Source: Ricinus communis (taxonomy: Eukaryota > Streptophyta > Magnoliopsida > Malpighiales > Euphorbiaceae). From it: 64,000 nucleotides of DNA. The position numbers and the translations under genes were made by a program. Location: the NCBI RefSeq assembly GCF_019578655.1, contig NC_063258.1, forward strand, positions 13,644,802-13,708,801, written 5' to 3'. This document shows positions 32,776 through 45,610 of this stretch, one piece after another; positions within the stretch are counted from its first letter, which is position 1, and every line of letters begins with the position of its first letter. The notes beneath the pieces are model-generated. The model was not told the origin of the DNA and ran no database searches. It was given only the letters and a program-made list of their open reading frames with translations.

Positions 32776-34807
32776 GATTACGTAAAAGTCACACCTCATC
32801 TCACGTAGCCCGACATGTACATTTAAAACCAAATGCTTTCTAAAATCTTTTCAGTTTAGTTGAATTATAACATACTTACATATGTTTATGTAATAATGTA
32901 TTTGAAATCATAATTATGAAAAATAGATAATTTGTTTAATATGATGTTTCATTACAATGACTATAACTAGAAATTCCTTTATTAAACATTATTAAATAAG
33001 TTAATATACAAAGCCTGCTTTTAAACCTTAACTCTATCACATAGCTTTTTACATGTACATAAGCACTATGGTATGAAACAAGGATGAAGATTTATATACA
33101 AGTTACAATGAGTATGTATATGACTCCTCAGACGAGAAATGCTGGCCAGGCCAACCTTATTCTCGCCTTTAATCACACTTACTAGCTCAACCACCCACTA
33201 TCAAGCCTTGCTTCCTGAATAAAATTTATGAAAGAGTAGAATGAGTATAAAAATACTCAGTGAATAGATATACAAGTAGAAAATAATTTAGATAACTATA
33301 AGTAGAAGAAAACCATATAATTATACAAAATATATAATATTATACATCAAACTCTTGAGGCAATTAATCTTTGTTAAGCAAGAAAGCACCACTACAAACA
33401 CTCATACAAAATAGCAATACTAATTATCAACATCATATACTTTAAATGGTACAAAAAGTCTCATAGATTTTAACCATCCTAACAATGATTATCACCAATC
33501 AACCCTCATTCAAAATCTCACTCTAGGCACACTTGATGGCTAACCCTTCTTCTACATTAACATGGTGTGGCCCATCTCCCTTCACCGGCTTGCAATCAAG
33601 TGCCCCGTTGTCTAATGCATATTAACAACCACACACAAATCACATGTGCATGTATCAATTTGAGAACATTTCAAACATGTCACTGTGAGGAGGCATTTCT
33701 TGAAAGAAAGTACACTTTCACTCGCGCAAAGGCATTGGATGAATGCTCCTTTTAACATTAAAATGAAACTATATTAGACTGCCCCGTAATTGTGAAATAT
33801 AAGTAATGTGCAATCGATGAAATTAAGGCTATCAATATTTGTGCTCATGAAAAAAAGCCAAGATCTTTAATTAACATTATACATTTACTAAATAGTTGAA
33901 CTAAAAGCTGAAATACTCTTATTGTTGAATTGCAAAATCGTCACATGTAAAATCCAACACAGACAACCTACTTTTGTTAGTTATACTTCAAATTTTTAAA
34001 ATCAATAGAATATAAAGTACCAATCTGTAATTTAATAAGCTTAATAACAACTTTAAGTTTCTTTTTTTTTCAAAGTTCAATATTCAGTTTTCAAATCAAA
34101 GAAATCAACTTTGCAAGGGCTTGATATCTACTCACCGAAAGTGACCTTTAGTCATACCCAACCAGCTCCATGAAATATCTATCTTGCACTTGCGTTTTCC
34201 TTACCTTTTTCAACACCTGATTCATAAATTTCAATTAGAACTCAACAAAATAACAAGCCTTTATGCTCTCCTATCATGTAGCCCCTAAATGATATGCAAA
34301 TTATGCTTTTAAACTCAAAGTTGCATTCCTATCTCAACAATCATGATAGGGCAGATTTTGGGTCAACTTTGAAAAATTATTGGGAACTACATATGAGGTA
34401 TTTAAGGCTCATCTTTTATATACTTCTAGTTATTCAAGTCTATAATGTGCAAAAATATTTTCATTTCAATTAGATAACTATAGAAGGAGTTAAGCACAAT
34501 TTAATGTGACCAGCTCAAACTATCCTAACAGAATGAGTAATACACTGTTTGGTCTGATTCCATACAGATAAAGACAGAACTAGCACAAATGTAAAACTAC
34601 AAAATTGTAGAGGAATAAACTATTTGAACCCTCTAACTTTTATTCTTTCATCCTAATTCAATCCACCATCTCTTTTTCATTTTAATTAAGTCCCACTATT
34701 AGTTATTATTAAACACACTTAAGTACTACCTTAATTCAATTAAGATACTATATGAAAATCCAATGGTAAAAGGATGAATACATACTTAGAGTACAAGCGT
34801 GATAATA
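32776..34807 (-). mobile_element. Probable Tekay-type solo LTR, minus orientation
   Basis: A block of about 2 kb interrupts a unit of the 1-kb repeat. Near its left edge the plus strand reads GTCACACCTCATC, like the end of a TGT...ACA LTR read in reverse. Inside, the minus strand shows features of chromovirus LTRs such as a 'CACTGAGTATTTTTATACTC' stretch (33240-33265) and 'CTGAGGAGTCATATACATAC' (33110-33130). No coding sequence, primer-binding site or polypurine tract is seen, hence 'solo'. Exact ends and target duplication could not be fixed. Confidence 0.5.
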
Positions 34808-36176
34808 GATGATAAAGTAGGATGAGATGTGAATCCACGCATGAAAGGGAGAAGTCTAATATAGATGGGAATACGAGCTTTTTGATGTTTGGGATGCATA
34901 TAATGAAGTATTTTGGGTCAGAGTGTTTTTATATAGGCCCACTCAAATTTACCTTTTTTTTTGTTACGCTGGCTCATAAAATTTGGGACTATGAGAGTTG
35001 TTGCCCAGTCAATTCCTCTCCCGTTCTTGATTTAACTATAGTTTATTTATCTTTCTTTGCTTATTTATTAATATTTAGCTTCTAGTTTTTCTTTCTTATG
35101 GAATGAGGGCTTTTGCACTATAAAACAACTGCATGCAACCGAATACTTAAGGCTAATCAGCATATTCAGTTTTTCATCTTGCAGGAAATCAAGTTATTGG
35201 TTCTTTCAAGAACTTTGTGGCCTTATCAATACTCGTGCTAGCGAGCATAGACTTATCATTTCTTTCCTTATCGAATCTAAAATCTTACCTATATTCTCAT
35301 TTTGTTTATTTCTTTTATGTCTTTCTTCCTAATCTCTTTCTAGTATGATGGTTTCCTTTACTTGGGGAGCATAAATACGATTGTTAAGTGACAGCACATG
35401 GAAAGCGGCAATCATAGGCACCGATCCAATACTTCGACGAATGCGAAGGAAGAAGATTAGTTGATCATGTATTGATATCATTCTCCAAATGATCATGGAC
35501 AAATCTTTTAGTGGAAAGAGAGAACGATGAGAATCAAGGCACTCCCAAATATTTTGATTCAAGATTTGCAGCATTGGGATCTCCATCCTTCGTTGTTCTT
35601 CTAAGCTCATGTCCTTCCTTTCTTTTATGTTCTTTATCTACCCTTGTGTTTAAATCTATTCGATTTGGTCCTTAAGCTTAACCGTAAACACGAGTGTTGA
35701 GTGAAAGCATGTAGAAGTGGCAATCAAAGGCATTGATCCAAGGCTTGGACAAATGCAAAGAAAGAAAATTAGTTGATTGAGTATTGATATCATTCTTGGG
35801 ATATTCTCGGATGATTCTTTTGAAGGAAAGAGGGAATGCTGAGAATCAAGTCTTACCTAAATATTCTGACCCATAATTGGCACCATTGGGATCTCCATCA
35901 TTCCTTATTCCTCCAGGCACGATGACTTCTAATGACATAAGAATTGCCATAAGCATTGGGGCTTTGCTTGATGATTAAGCAGTAAGAGACATGTTGTTTT
36001 TTATTCATCCAAGTGTAATACAAGCGACAATGCAAGAATTTGGGATGCATATAATGAAGTAATTTAGGTTGGAGTATTATTAGGTAGGACCATACGAATC
36101 TCCCCTTGTTTTTGTTAAGCTGCCTCATATAATTTAGGACTATAAGAGTTGTTGACTAGTCAACTACTCTCTCATT
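34808..36176 (+). repeat. 1-kb repeat, direct copies with internal deletion
   Basis: One nearly whole unit (TATA core at about 35110, landmark at 35577) is followed by a shortened one (landmark at 35888, 311 bp on). It ends at 36176 in the 'GTCAACTACTCTCTCAT' segment, where a minus-strand LTR fragment begins. Confidence 0.7.
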
Positions 36177-36833
36177 GATACGAACGTGGCTAACTTTTAC
36201 CAAACCCGTATTCAATGTTGATGTCTTCACTAAGGATCGTTCACCTAATTAAGTGAAGAAACTCTAACTCCCAACAAGACCCTTAAATAACTTGTACTTA
36301 AGAACCTTAATTATAAAGAATTAAAGGTTATCTAACATAAAGAAAAGTTTAGATTAAGCTAAGTTTGTAAAATACTAAGCCTCCACTTGATAAATTCACC
36401 AAGTTTGTAAAGAACAAAAGAAGAGAATTAACTCCAAAATAATCAATATTCAACAACTCCCTTTACATAGAAATTCGTACTAGCTTATATAGCCTTAAAG
36501 AAATCTAATTCTATAATAAAAAGGAAGCAAATAACAATAATTCTAGGAATAGAACTCCTAAACTAAAAGGATAACTTAAAGCAAGACTCCTAACTATTAA
36601 AAGATTTCTTTAAATGAACAGAAACTCCTAAAATTTTGTCCAAGCCATGCCCACAATAACAACATGATTATTAGGCTTGAGTAATATGTGATGTGCCGCC
36701 TGTTTTTTAGTATTGGACTCTAAATAGCTTGACTTGATTATCTTAGGCTTATCTTGTCTTAGTCATGCCTCCATATGTTGGATTAAGTTGATAAGAGTAT
36801 CTTGAGTCCTATTATTTTGATTAAGCCCAATCC
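36177..36833 (-). mobile_element. Truncated minus-strand LTR, second member of the 1.8-kb family
   Basis: It begins TGATACGAACG and matches 1811-2480 closely, including the minus-strand TATA-like ATATAAGC (about 36484-36491). The right end is cut near 'AAGCCCAATCCCACATAG', and the flanking 1-kb repeat resumes a few hundred bases out of register, so the right end and some repeat sequence were lost together. Confidence 0.65.
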
Positions 36834-37528
36834 CACATAGACTTATCGCTTACGTCCTTCCTTTCTTTTATGTTCTTTGTCGAACCTTATGTTTAATTCA
36901 ATTTGATTTGATCCTTTTGCGTAGCCGTATGGAAGAGACTAAAGAACTTATGACTTATTTCCTTATCAAATATGAAATCCCACCTATGTTCTCATTCTGT
37001 TCTATTCTTTTATTCCACTAAATCTAATATCTGCCTAGTTTGATGTTTTGGTTTTATTTGGGGAGCATAAATACGAGTATTGACTGAAAGCGCATGGAAG
37101 CGGCAATCATAAGCATTGATACAATGCTTAGACAAATACAAAGAAAGAAAATTAGATGATCTAGTATGCATATCATTCTCAAAATGAACGCGGACAAATC
37201 TTTTGAAGGAAAAAGGCAACGATGAGAATTGAGGCACACCCTAATATTGCAATTCAAGATTTCCACCATTGAGATTTTCATCCTTCCATGTTCCTCTAGG
37301 CATGAGGACTCCCGATGACATAAAGATTGGTAGAAGGAATCATGGGAATGTAATTGACATGCTTGATCGGTGGCATTAGGGTGTGACTGATGATCTAGCA
37401 GGACGAGACATCCACACGCGTAAAGGAGAAATCATATTGTTGTCAATTAATCCAAGGGGAATGCATACATTTTGATGTTTAGGACACATGTAATTATCTC
37501 ATTTGGGCTGGGGTGTTATTAGGTACGA
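36834..37528 (+). repeat. 1-kb repeat, partial direct copy
   Basis: It starts in the 'CATAGACTTATCGC' segment, passes the 'CTCCTCTAGGCATGAGGACTC'-like landmark region (37270-37315) and ends at about 37528, where the orientation flips. Confidence 0.65.
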
Positions 37529-38138
37529 GTGTTCATAAGTTTGCAAACATCTTGAAAGAACCCATAACTTATTTCTCCGCAAGGTAAGAAACTAAAATAA
37601 TATGCTCATTAGCCTCAAATACTAGGTTGCATGCGATTTTCATAGTGTAAAAGCCCTCATTCCATAAAAAGAAGAAACTAGAAGCTAAATATGAATAAAT
37701 AAATATAAAAAGATGAATAGACTAAAATCTGGCCCAAATCACATCAATATATGCATCTCGAATAATAAAATGTGTGCATTCTCGCTTGGATTAACTGAAA
37801 GTAACATGATTTCTCCATAACATGCTTGGATTTGCCTCTCGTCCTACTTGATCATCAAGTCACGCTCCAATGCCACTGGTGAAGCTTGTCAATTATGTTT
37901 CCATGCTTCCTTGATGGAGACAAGGTTAATTTCGCATGGGCATACATAATAACACTCTGACCCAATTTACTTCATTATATGCCTCTTAACATCAAAATGC
38001 ATGTATTCTCGCTTGTATTAAATGAAAGCAATATGATTTCTCCCTTACAAGTGTGGATTTGCATCTCGTGCTGCTTGATCATCAAGTCAAGTCTTAATAC
38101 TATCGGTCAAGCTTGTCAATTGCGTTCTCATGGTTCCT
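37529..38138 (-). repeat. 1-kb repeat, two inverted modules
   Basis: Both pieces (37529-37917 and 37921-38138) are reverse-complement matches to the segment between the 'GATCTCCATC' landmark and the TATA region. The second begins, like the inverted copies at 331 and 44686, with a 'GGGCATACNTAATAA' sequence. They sit between direct copies and so can fold back on either neighbour. Confidence 0.7.
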
Positions 38139-40171
38139 AAATAATCAAGCAGGAGGAGACATAAATCCATGGGCGTAAGAGAGAAATCATGTTGTTTTCA
38201 ATTAATCCAAGCATAGGTAGGCCCATGCTAATTTTTCCTTATTTTTGTTAAGTTGGCTCATGAAATTTCGAATCATGAGTTGTTGCCCAGTCAACAACTC
38301 TCTGGTTCTTGATTTGACTTTAGTTTATCAATATTTCTTTATTTATTTATTCAAATTTATCTTTTAATCTCTTTTTCTTATGGAATGAAGGCTTCAAAAT
38401 ATAAAAACTGCATGCTACTTGAGCCAAGTTAGCATATTATTTCAGTGTAATAACTTACGGGAAATCAAGTGATCGGTTCTTTCAAGAACTTTGCGAAGTT
38501 ATCAACACTCGCGCTAGTGAACATAGACTTATCGCTCACGTCCTTCCATTCTTTTGTGTTCTATTATCTGCCTTTGTGTTTAAATGAATTTGATTTTATC
38601 ATTCCGCTTAGTTGATAGAAGAGAATAAAGAACTTGTGATTTCTTTCCTTATTGGATATGAAATCTTACCTATTTTCTCATTTTATTCATTTATTTTATG
38701 CCTCTCTTTCTAATCTCTATCTAATATAATGGTTTTATTTATTTAGGGAGCATAAGTATGACTGTTGAGTGAAAGCGCGTGGAAGTGGTAATCATAGGCA
38801 CCAATCTAATGCTTAAATAAATGAGAAGAAAGAAAATTAGTTGATCGTGTATTGATATCATTCTCCGAATGATCATGGACAAATCTTTTTAGAGGAAAGT
38901 GGGAACAATAAGAATCGAGGCACGCTAAATATTATGATGCAGGATTAGCACCATTGGAATCTCCATCATTCCTTGTTCCTCTAGGCACGATGACTTTTGA
39001 TGACACAAGGATTGGCGTAAAGAATCATGGGAACTTAATTAACAAGCTTGACCGATGGAATTGTGCTTAGCTTGATAATCGAGTAGGACGAGACATAAAT
39101 CTATGCTATTAAGGGAGAAACCATAAAATCCAAGCATAATACAAGAAGTAGTACGAGCATTTTGATGTTAGGGCTACATATGATGAAGAAATTAGGGTCA
39201 GAGTATTATTAGGTAGGCTTAGACGAAGTCTCCCTTATTTGTGTTAAGCTAGTAAACATAGACTTATTGCCTATGTCCTTTCATTCTTTTGTGTTGTTTG
39301 TTGATTCTTTTGTTTAAGTCAACTCGAGTTGCATTGGGGCTTAGCTTTAAGATCAAGCAAGATGAGACGTAAATCCATGTGTTTAAGAGAGAAATCATAA
39401 TGTTATTAATGAATCCAAGCGTAATATAATCAAGAATGTAAGTGCTTTGATCTTTGGGAGGCATATAATTAAGTAATTTGGTTTGGAGTGTTATTAGTTA
39501 GGGCCACATGAATTTTCCCTTATTTTTGTTAAGCTGGTTCATATAATTTGGGATGTCCATTATTCCTTATTCCTCAAGACATGAGGACTCCTTAAGACAC
39601 AAGGATTGCCGTAAGGACTGGTTAACAATCTCGTAGTCCCAAATTTGATGATGAAGCAGGACCAGATGTAAATCTATGCGCGTAAGGGAGAAGTCATGTT
39701 GTTTTCAATAAATCCAAGTGTAATACAAGCGAGAATGGGAGAGTTTTGATGTTTGGGATGCATATAATGAAGTAATTTGGATCAGAATGTTATTAGGTAG
39801 ACACACGTGAATTTTCTTTTGTTTCAGTTAAGCTGGCTCATAAAATTTAGAACTGCAAGAATTGTTGACCAGTCAACTCCTTTCTCATTCTTGATTGGAC
39901 TTCACTTTGTTCATCTTTCTTTCTTTATTTATTCATATTTAGATTCTAGTTTCTTCTTCTTATGGAATGAGGACTTTCGAACTATATAAAGCACACGCAA
40001 TAGAATAGTTAAGCCCAATGAGCATATTATTTCGTGGGTTTCTACCTTGTGGGAAATCAAGTTTTGGGTTCTTTCAAGAGCTTTATAGACTTATCAACAC
40101 TCGCTTGCAGCATAGACTTAGCTCATGTTCTACCTTTCTTTTATGTTTTGTTGATCGTGTATTGATATCAT
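38139..40171 (+). repeat. 1-kb repeat, direct copies, partly deleted
   Basis: TATA-like cores lie at about 38395 and 39978. Landmark 38958 is followed by shortened units near 39250, 39340 and 39640. The stretch ends at the ATCAT target copy 40167-40171. No gene is seen. Confidence 0.65.
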
Positions 40172-41126
40172 TGATATGGAACCTTCATGAATAAGCTTGA
40201 GAACTTCTTTTGAATTGTGAACCCCCCAACACATGAAATGAATACCCCAAGAACCAATTCGGTTCAACCCCTAAGAAAGGTTAGAAAAACATATTACTTA
40301 GAAAGATGATCAAGAATTAGAATTTAGAGAACTTGTTGCTAAATCCCAATTCCGAAACACTCCACAAGAAGATAATCAATCTACTTGAAATTACTTAAGC
40401 ATGCATTCTGCACAAGAACACAAAAACAAAGTAAACAAGCTTTAAGGTAAAAATACCAATTACCGTTCAATTTTTAACTTCAACTTCAACTTCGACTTTT
40501 TAATTCATTACATCAAACTTCGTACTAGACTTATATAGGCCTTAGAAAATCATAAATCTTAACTAATAAAGATTTACATATGTTCGAGGATAAAGATAAC
40601 CTTCCTAACTAAAAGAGATAACTTAAACAAAGTCCTAATTAGGTTAAACTACATGTGTGGCCACCCAAAATAAGAAATAAAACCCTAGTTTACATAAGTC
40701 ATATAAATGGGCCTCATAACATAAGCTAAGTTAGGCCCAAAGTCTTTATATTCTCCTATTCAGCTTTTCTAATCTTTGAAGCTTAACTAGATTCATCCAA
40801 GCCTAATAAATTGAATTAGATTAATGAGCCTTGAACTTAAATCCAATTCTTCAAGCCTTGATGTGTCCTTAGCCCAAATTTCTTGGATAAGCTCACTGAC
40901 TTGCAATTTGAATCAAACTAGGACTCATAGTTAAATTAGGATTCATAGTTGAATTAAGATTCCTTTCGTTGCTTGAACTCCTAATATCATTAGGACTCGT
41001 TATAGGATTATGATTCCTAGTTGAGTCATGACTCCCTATTTTACTAGGATTCCTTGAGTTAGTAGGATATGCATTATCAAGACTCCCTGTTGGAGTAGGA
41101 TCATTATGCTAGTTTGGTTTGTATCA
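40172..41126 (-). mobile_element. Solo LTR with target duplication, minus orientation
   Basis: The plus strand begins TGATATGGAACC and ends GTTTGTATCA; it is flanked by ATCAT on both sides (40167-40171 and 41127-41131). Without it, the flanks rejoin into the expected 1-kb repeat sequence 'TATTGATATCATTCTCTGAA'. A minus-strand TATA-like GCCTATATAAGTC lies at about 40530-40542. Length 955 bp. It is a diverged relative of the LTRs at 1811 and 36177, most clearly at its right end, with the 'AGGATTCCTT...CTTGAACTCCTAATAT' region at 40960-40990. Confidence 0.88.
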
Positions 41127-44100
41127 ATCATTCTCTGAATGATCATGGAGGAATCTTTTAGAGGAAAGAGGGAACATCGAGAATTGCAGCACGCCCAAAT
41201 ATTCTGATTTAGGATTTGCACCATTAGGATCTTCATCCTTCCTTTTCACTCTAGGCACGAGGACTCCTGATGACGTAAGGGTGGGCATAAGGAATCATGG
41301 GAACGCAATTAACAAGCTTGACCAGTTTCATTAGGGTTTAGCATGGTGATCAAGCAGGAGAGATGTAAATCCAAGTGCATATGTGAGAAATCATGTTGTT
41401 TTCGATTAATTCAACTGTAATACAAGCCGGAATTCAAGTGCTTTGATGTTGAAATGCATATAATGAAGTAAATTGGATAGGAGGGTTTTTAGATAGGCCC
41501 ATACTAATTTACCCTTATTTTAATTAAGTTGGCTCATAAAATTTAAGACTACGAGAGTTGTTGCTCAATCAACTCCTCTCTTGTTCTTGATTTGACCTTA
41601 GTTTCTTAATATTTATTTATTTATTTATATTTAGCTTCTAGCCTCTTCTTCTTATGGAATGAGGGCTTTCGCACTATAGAGCTGCAAGCAACCGAATACT
41701 TGAGGCTAATGAGCATATTATTTCAGTTTTCTTGCAGGAAATCAAGTTTTGGGTTCTTTTAAGAAATTTATGGACTTATCAACACTCACATGGGTGAACA
41801 TAGACTTATTCCTCACGTCCTTCTTTTCTCTTATGTTCTTTCTCTATGCTTGTGTTTAAATCAATTTGATTTGATCCTTATGCTCGGCTGTATGAAAGAG
41901 AACAAAGAACATGTGATTTCTTTCTTTATCGGATCTCAAATCCTACCTATATTCTCATTTTTTTTATTTCTTTTCTGTCTCTCTTTCTAATCTATCTAGC
42001 ATGGATGTTTGGTTTTATATAGGGAGCATAAACACGAGTGTTCAATGATTGTGCATGGAAGTGGAAATCATAGGCCCTTAACTAATGCTTCAACGATTGC
42101 AAAGAAATAAAATTAGTTCATCATGTATTGATATCATTCTACAAATGATCACGGATGAATCTTTTAAAGGAAAGAGAGAACGCCGAGAATTAAGGACCCT
42201 CCAAATATTTTGACTTAGGATCTTCACCATTAGGATGTCCATCGTTTCTTCTTCCTCTAGGCACGTGGACTCCTGATGATGCAAAGTTGGGCATAAGGAA
42301 TCATGGGTACGCAATTAATAAGCTTGACTAGTGGCATTATGGCTTAGCTTGATGATCAAGCAGGAGAGATGTAAATCCACGCCAGTAAGGGAGAAATCAT
42401 GTTGTTTTGGATTAATCCAAGCGTAATACAAGCCATAATTCAAGCAATTTGATGTTTGAAATGCATATAATGAAGTGATTTAGGTCGTAGTGTTTTATGT
42501 AGGCGCACCCGAATTTATCCTTATTTTTGTTAAGCTAACTTATAAAATTTAAGATAACGAGAGTTGTTGCCCAGTCAACTCCTCTATAGTTCTTCATTTT
42601 AGTTTATTAATCATTATTTATTTATTTATTCATATTTAGCTTCTAGTTTCTTGTTCTTATAAAATGAGGACTTTCCCACTATAAAAACCTCACGCAACCA
42701 AATACTTGAGGCTAATGAGCATATTATTTCAGTTTTCTACCTTTCAAGAAATCAAGTTGTGTTCTTTCAAGAAATTTGTGGACTTATCAACACTTATGCT
42801 AGTGAGCATAGACTTATCCTTCACGTCCTTCCTTTCTCTTGTGTTCTTAGTGATGCTTGTGTTTAAATTAATTCGATTTGATCCTTAAGCTTAGCCATAT
42901 GGAAGAGAATAAAGAACTTGTGATTTCTTTCCTTATCAGATCTAAAATTTTACCTATATTCTCATTTTGTTTCTTTCTTCTGTGTCTATCTTTCTAATCT
43001 CTATATAGTATGTTGGTTTGATTTTATTTAGGGAGCATAAACATAAGTGTCAAGTGAATGCGCGTGGAAGCAGAAATTATAGGCACCAATCCAATGCTTC
43101 AACAAACGCGAAAAAAGAAATTTGTTGATCATGTATTGATATCATTCTTCGAAGGATCGTGGAGGAATCTTTTAGATGAAATAAAAAATGCTAAGAACGA
43201 AGGCATGCCCAAATATTCTGACTCAGGATTTGCACTATTAGGATCTTCGTCCTTCCTTGTTTCTCTAGGCACGAGGACTCCTGATGACGCAAGGTTGGAC
43301 GTAAGGAATTATGGGAATGTAATTAACAAACTTGACTGATGGCTTTGGGACTTAGCTTGATGATCAAGCAGGAGAGACGTAAATCCATGCATGTAAGAGA
43401 GAAATTAGGTTATTTTCGATTAGTCCAAGCGTAATACAAACCAGAATTCGAGCGCTTTGATGTTGAAATGCATATAATGAAGTAATTTGGGTAGGAGTGC
43501 TTTTGGGTAGGCCCACACTAATTTACCCTTATTTTTATTAAGTTGGCTTATAAAATTTAAGATTACAAGAGCTATTGCCCAGTCAACTCCTCTCTTGTTC
43601 TTAATTTGACTTTAGTTTATTAATATGTATTTATTTATTTATATTTAGCTTCTAGCCTCTTCTTCCTATGGGATGATGGCTCTCGCACTATAAAACTACA
43701 AGCAACCAAATACTTGAGGCTAATGAGCATATTATTTCAGTGTTCTACCTTGTAGGAAATTAAGTTATGGGTTCTTTCATGAAATTTGTGGACTTATCAA
43801 TACTCGCGCTAGCTAGCATAGATTTATCCCTCACGTCATTCCTTTCTCTTAGGTTCTTTGTCTACGCTTGTGTTTAAATCAATTCGATTTGATCCTTACG
43901 CTTAGCCGCATGGAAGAGAACAAAGAACATGTGATTTCTTTCCTTCTCGGATCTGAGATCCTACCTATATTCTCTTTTTTTTTTTATTTCTTTTGTGTCT
44001 CTCTTTCTATTCTCTATCTAGTATGTTGGTTTAGTTTCATATGGGGAGCATAAACACGAGTGTTAAGTGAAAATAGGTGGAAGCGGAAATCATAGGCACT

Positions 44101-44682
44101 GATCCAATGCTTAGAGGAATAGGAAGAAAGAAAATTAGTTGATCGTGTACTGATATCATTCTCCGAATTATCGTTGAGGAATCTTTTAGAGGAAAAAAGG
44201 AACGCTGAGAATAGAGGCATGGCCAAATATTTTGACTTGGGATTTGCACCATTAGAATCTCCATCCTTCCTTCTTCCTCTAGGCATGAGCAACTCTTGAT
44301 GACGCAAGTTTGGGCGTAAGAATTCATAGGAACGTAATTAACAAGCTTGACCAGTGGCATTAGCGCTTATATTGATGATCAAGCAGGAGACATAAATCCA
44401 GGCACGTAAAGGAGAAATCAGGTTATTTTCGATTAATCCAAGCGTAATACAAGCCGAAATTCGAGCACTTTGATCTTGAAATGCATATAATTAAATAATT
44501 TCGATAAGAGTATTTTTAGGTAGGCCTATAACAATTTTACCCTTATTTTTATTAAGTTGGCCATAAAATTTAAGACTACGAGAGTTGTTGTCCAATCAAA
44601 CTCCTCTCTGGTTCTTAATTTGATTTTAGCTTATTAATCTTTCTTTATTTATTTATTTGAAGCTATCTTCTAGTCTCTTCTT
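41127..44682 (+). repeat. Tandem array of the 1-kb repeat (about 3.5 units of 1,007-1,017 bp)
   Basis: The landmark '(G/A)GGATCTCCATC' variants occur at about 41225, 42232, 43242 and 44259, giving periods of 1007, 1010 and 1017 bp. TATA cores at about 41672, 42678 and 43684 keep the same phase. Units have clearly diverged from one another by point changes but not in length. No primer-binding site or polypurine tract lies between units, so these are not simply adjacent full elements. Short minus-strand frames seen in each unit are shared shadows of the repeat, not genes. Confidence 0.85.
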
Positions 44683-44905
44683 GTGGGCATACCTAATAAC
44701 ACCCTGGCCCAAATTACATAATTATATGCATCCCAAACATCAAAATGCATGCATTCCTACTTAGATTAATTAACAACAACATGATTTCTTCCTTACACGT
44801 GTGGATTTGTATCTCATCTTACCAGATCATCAAATCACACCCCAATGCGACTGATCAAGCTTGTCAATTGCATTCACATGATTCCTTATGCTAATCCTTA
44901 TGATG
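44683..44905 (-). repeat. Inverted module of the 1-kb repeat at the end of the array
   Basis: The reverse complement matches about 44255-44530 from the CTCCATC landmark to the 'TAGGCC' segment, so the array ends in a fold-back with arms of about 220 bp. It begins with GGGCATACCTAATAACACC. Confidence 0.75.
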
Positions 44906-45131
44906 GAGATCATAGTGCTTTACAAACCCATCCAAGCAAGATCCTCTATATATGGGGAGTGGTCCAATCACAAGAGTAAGAGCTAAGAAGATTAAGGATG
45001 CAGTGGCCTTATTGGCTCAAGCCTTAGTGACAACTCACATTGTGGAAGAACAAGCCTCAAATAAGCCCAATGAGTCAGATTGTGTCTTGATGATTCAAGT
45101 TAATGAGAATGGGCTTCAAGAAGCTTGATTC
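44906..45131 (+). pseudogene. C-terminal tail of a CRM-like polyprotein
   Basis: An open stretch with 'GPITRVRAKKIKDAVALLAQ', a basic C-terminal motif found at the end of some chromovirus polyproteins, ends in a TGA at about 45127. The integrase upstream is absent; the inverted repeat module lies directly before it. An LTR-like stretch follows at once. Confidence 0.6.
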
Positions 45132-45610
45132 TTTATTAATTTCCCCTTGGACTGAAACTACTACTTATTTAACTTCTTATGTATTTTGGCCCTTGAGTGT
45201 TTTATTACTTTAAAACTCTATTTCTTTGGGCCTTTTTCATTACTTGTAGTTATATTTATTAGATTAATTCTAAGTATGGGCTGCCCCTTGCATTTGGCAC
45301 AACACTCATTAGTTTGTTTAAATCCTAAGTATTCACTATAAATACTTAAGGGTTATCATCTTGTAAGACTTTAATTTTGATTATAATTTGATACTTGAGA
45401 GTGTTCTCCTTCTAAGTTCTTGCAAGGACTTGTTGTTTTGAACATTGCAACTTTGTTGATTGTTCATTGATAGCTAACGGTTGCTTCAATAGATTGCTGT
45501 GACTTCTTAGTTGCGTATCCTTTATCGTTCTTACCTCTCTAGCCGAAACCATTCTTAAACCAAAGACCTTAAAACATAATTCTCTTTCTTACCTCTTTTT
45601 TTTCTAATCA
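45132..45610 (+). repeat. LTR-like stretch between a pol tail and a gag gene
   Basis: A TATA-like CACTATAAATACTTAAGG (about 45333-45350) is followed about 90 bp later by the 'TTCTTGCAAGGACTTG' segment, as in an R-U5 region. No clear primer-binding site is visible downstream. The order pol tail, LTR, leader, gag is what unequal recombination between tandem elements leaves. Confidence 0.5.

Noticed and set aside
32776..34807. Intergenic host DNA or a host gene between repeats
   Set aside because: No reading frame or splice pattern is seen. It interrupts a unit of the 1-kb repeat and has chromovirus-LTR-like segments on the minus strand.
34808..44400. Recurring minus-strand ORFs starting MEIPMVQI or MPLVKL
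   Set aside because: They recur at the same place in every copy of the 1-kb repeat, with changing lengths and stops, and have no domain. They are shadows of the repeat.
41127..44682. Tandem complete LTR elements instead of a repeat array
   Set aside because: No primer-binding site, polypurine tract or coding sequence lies between units, and unit length is constant near 1.01 kb.
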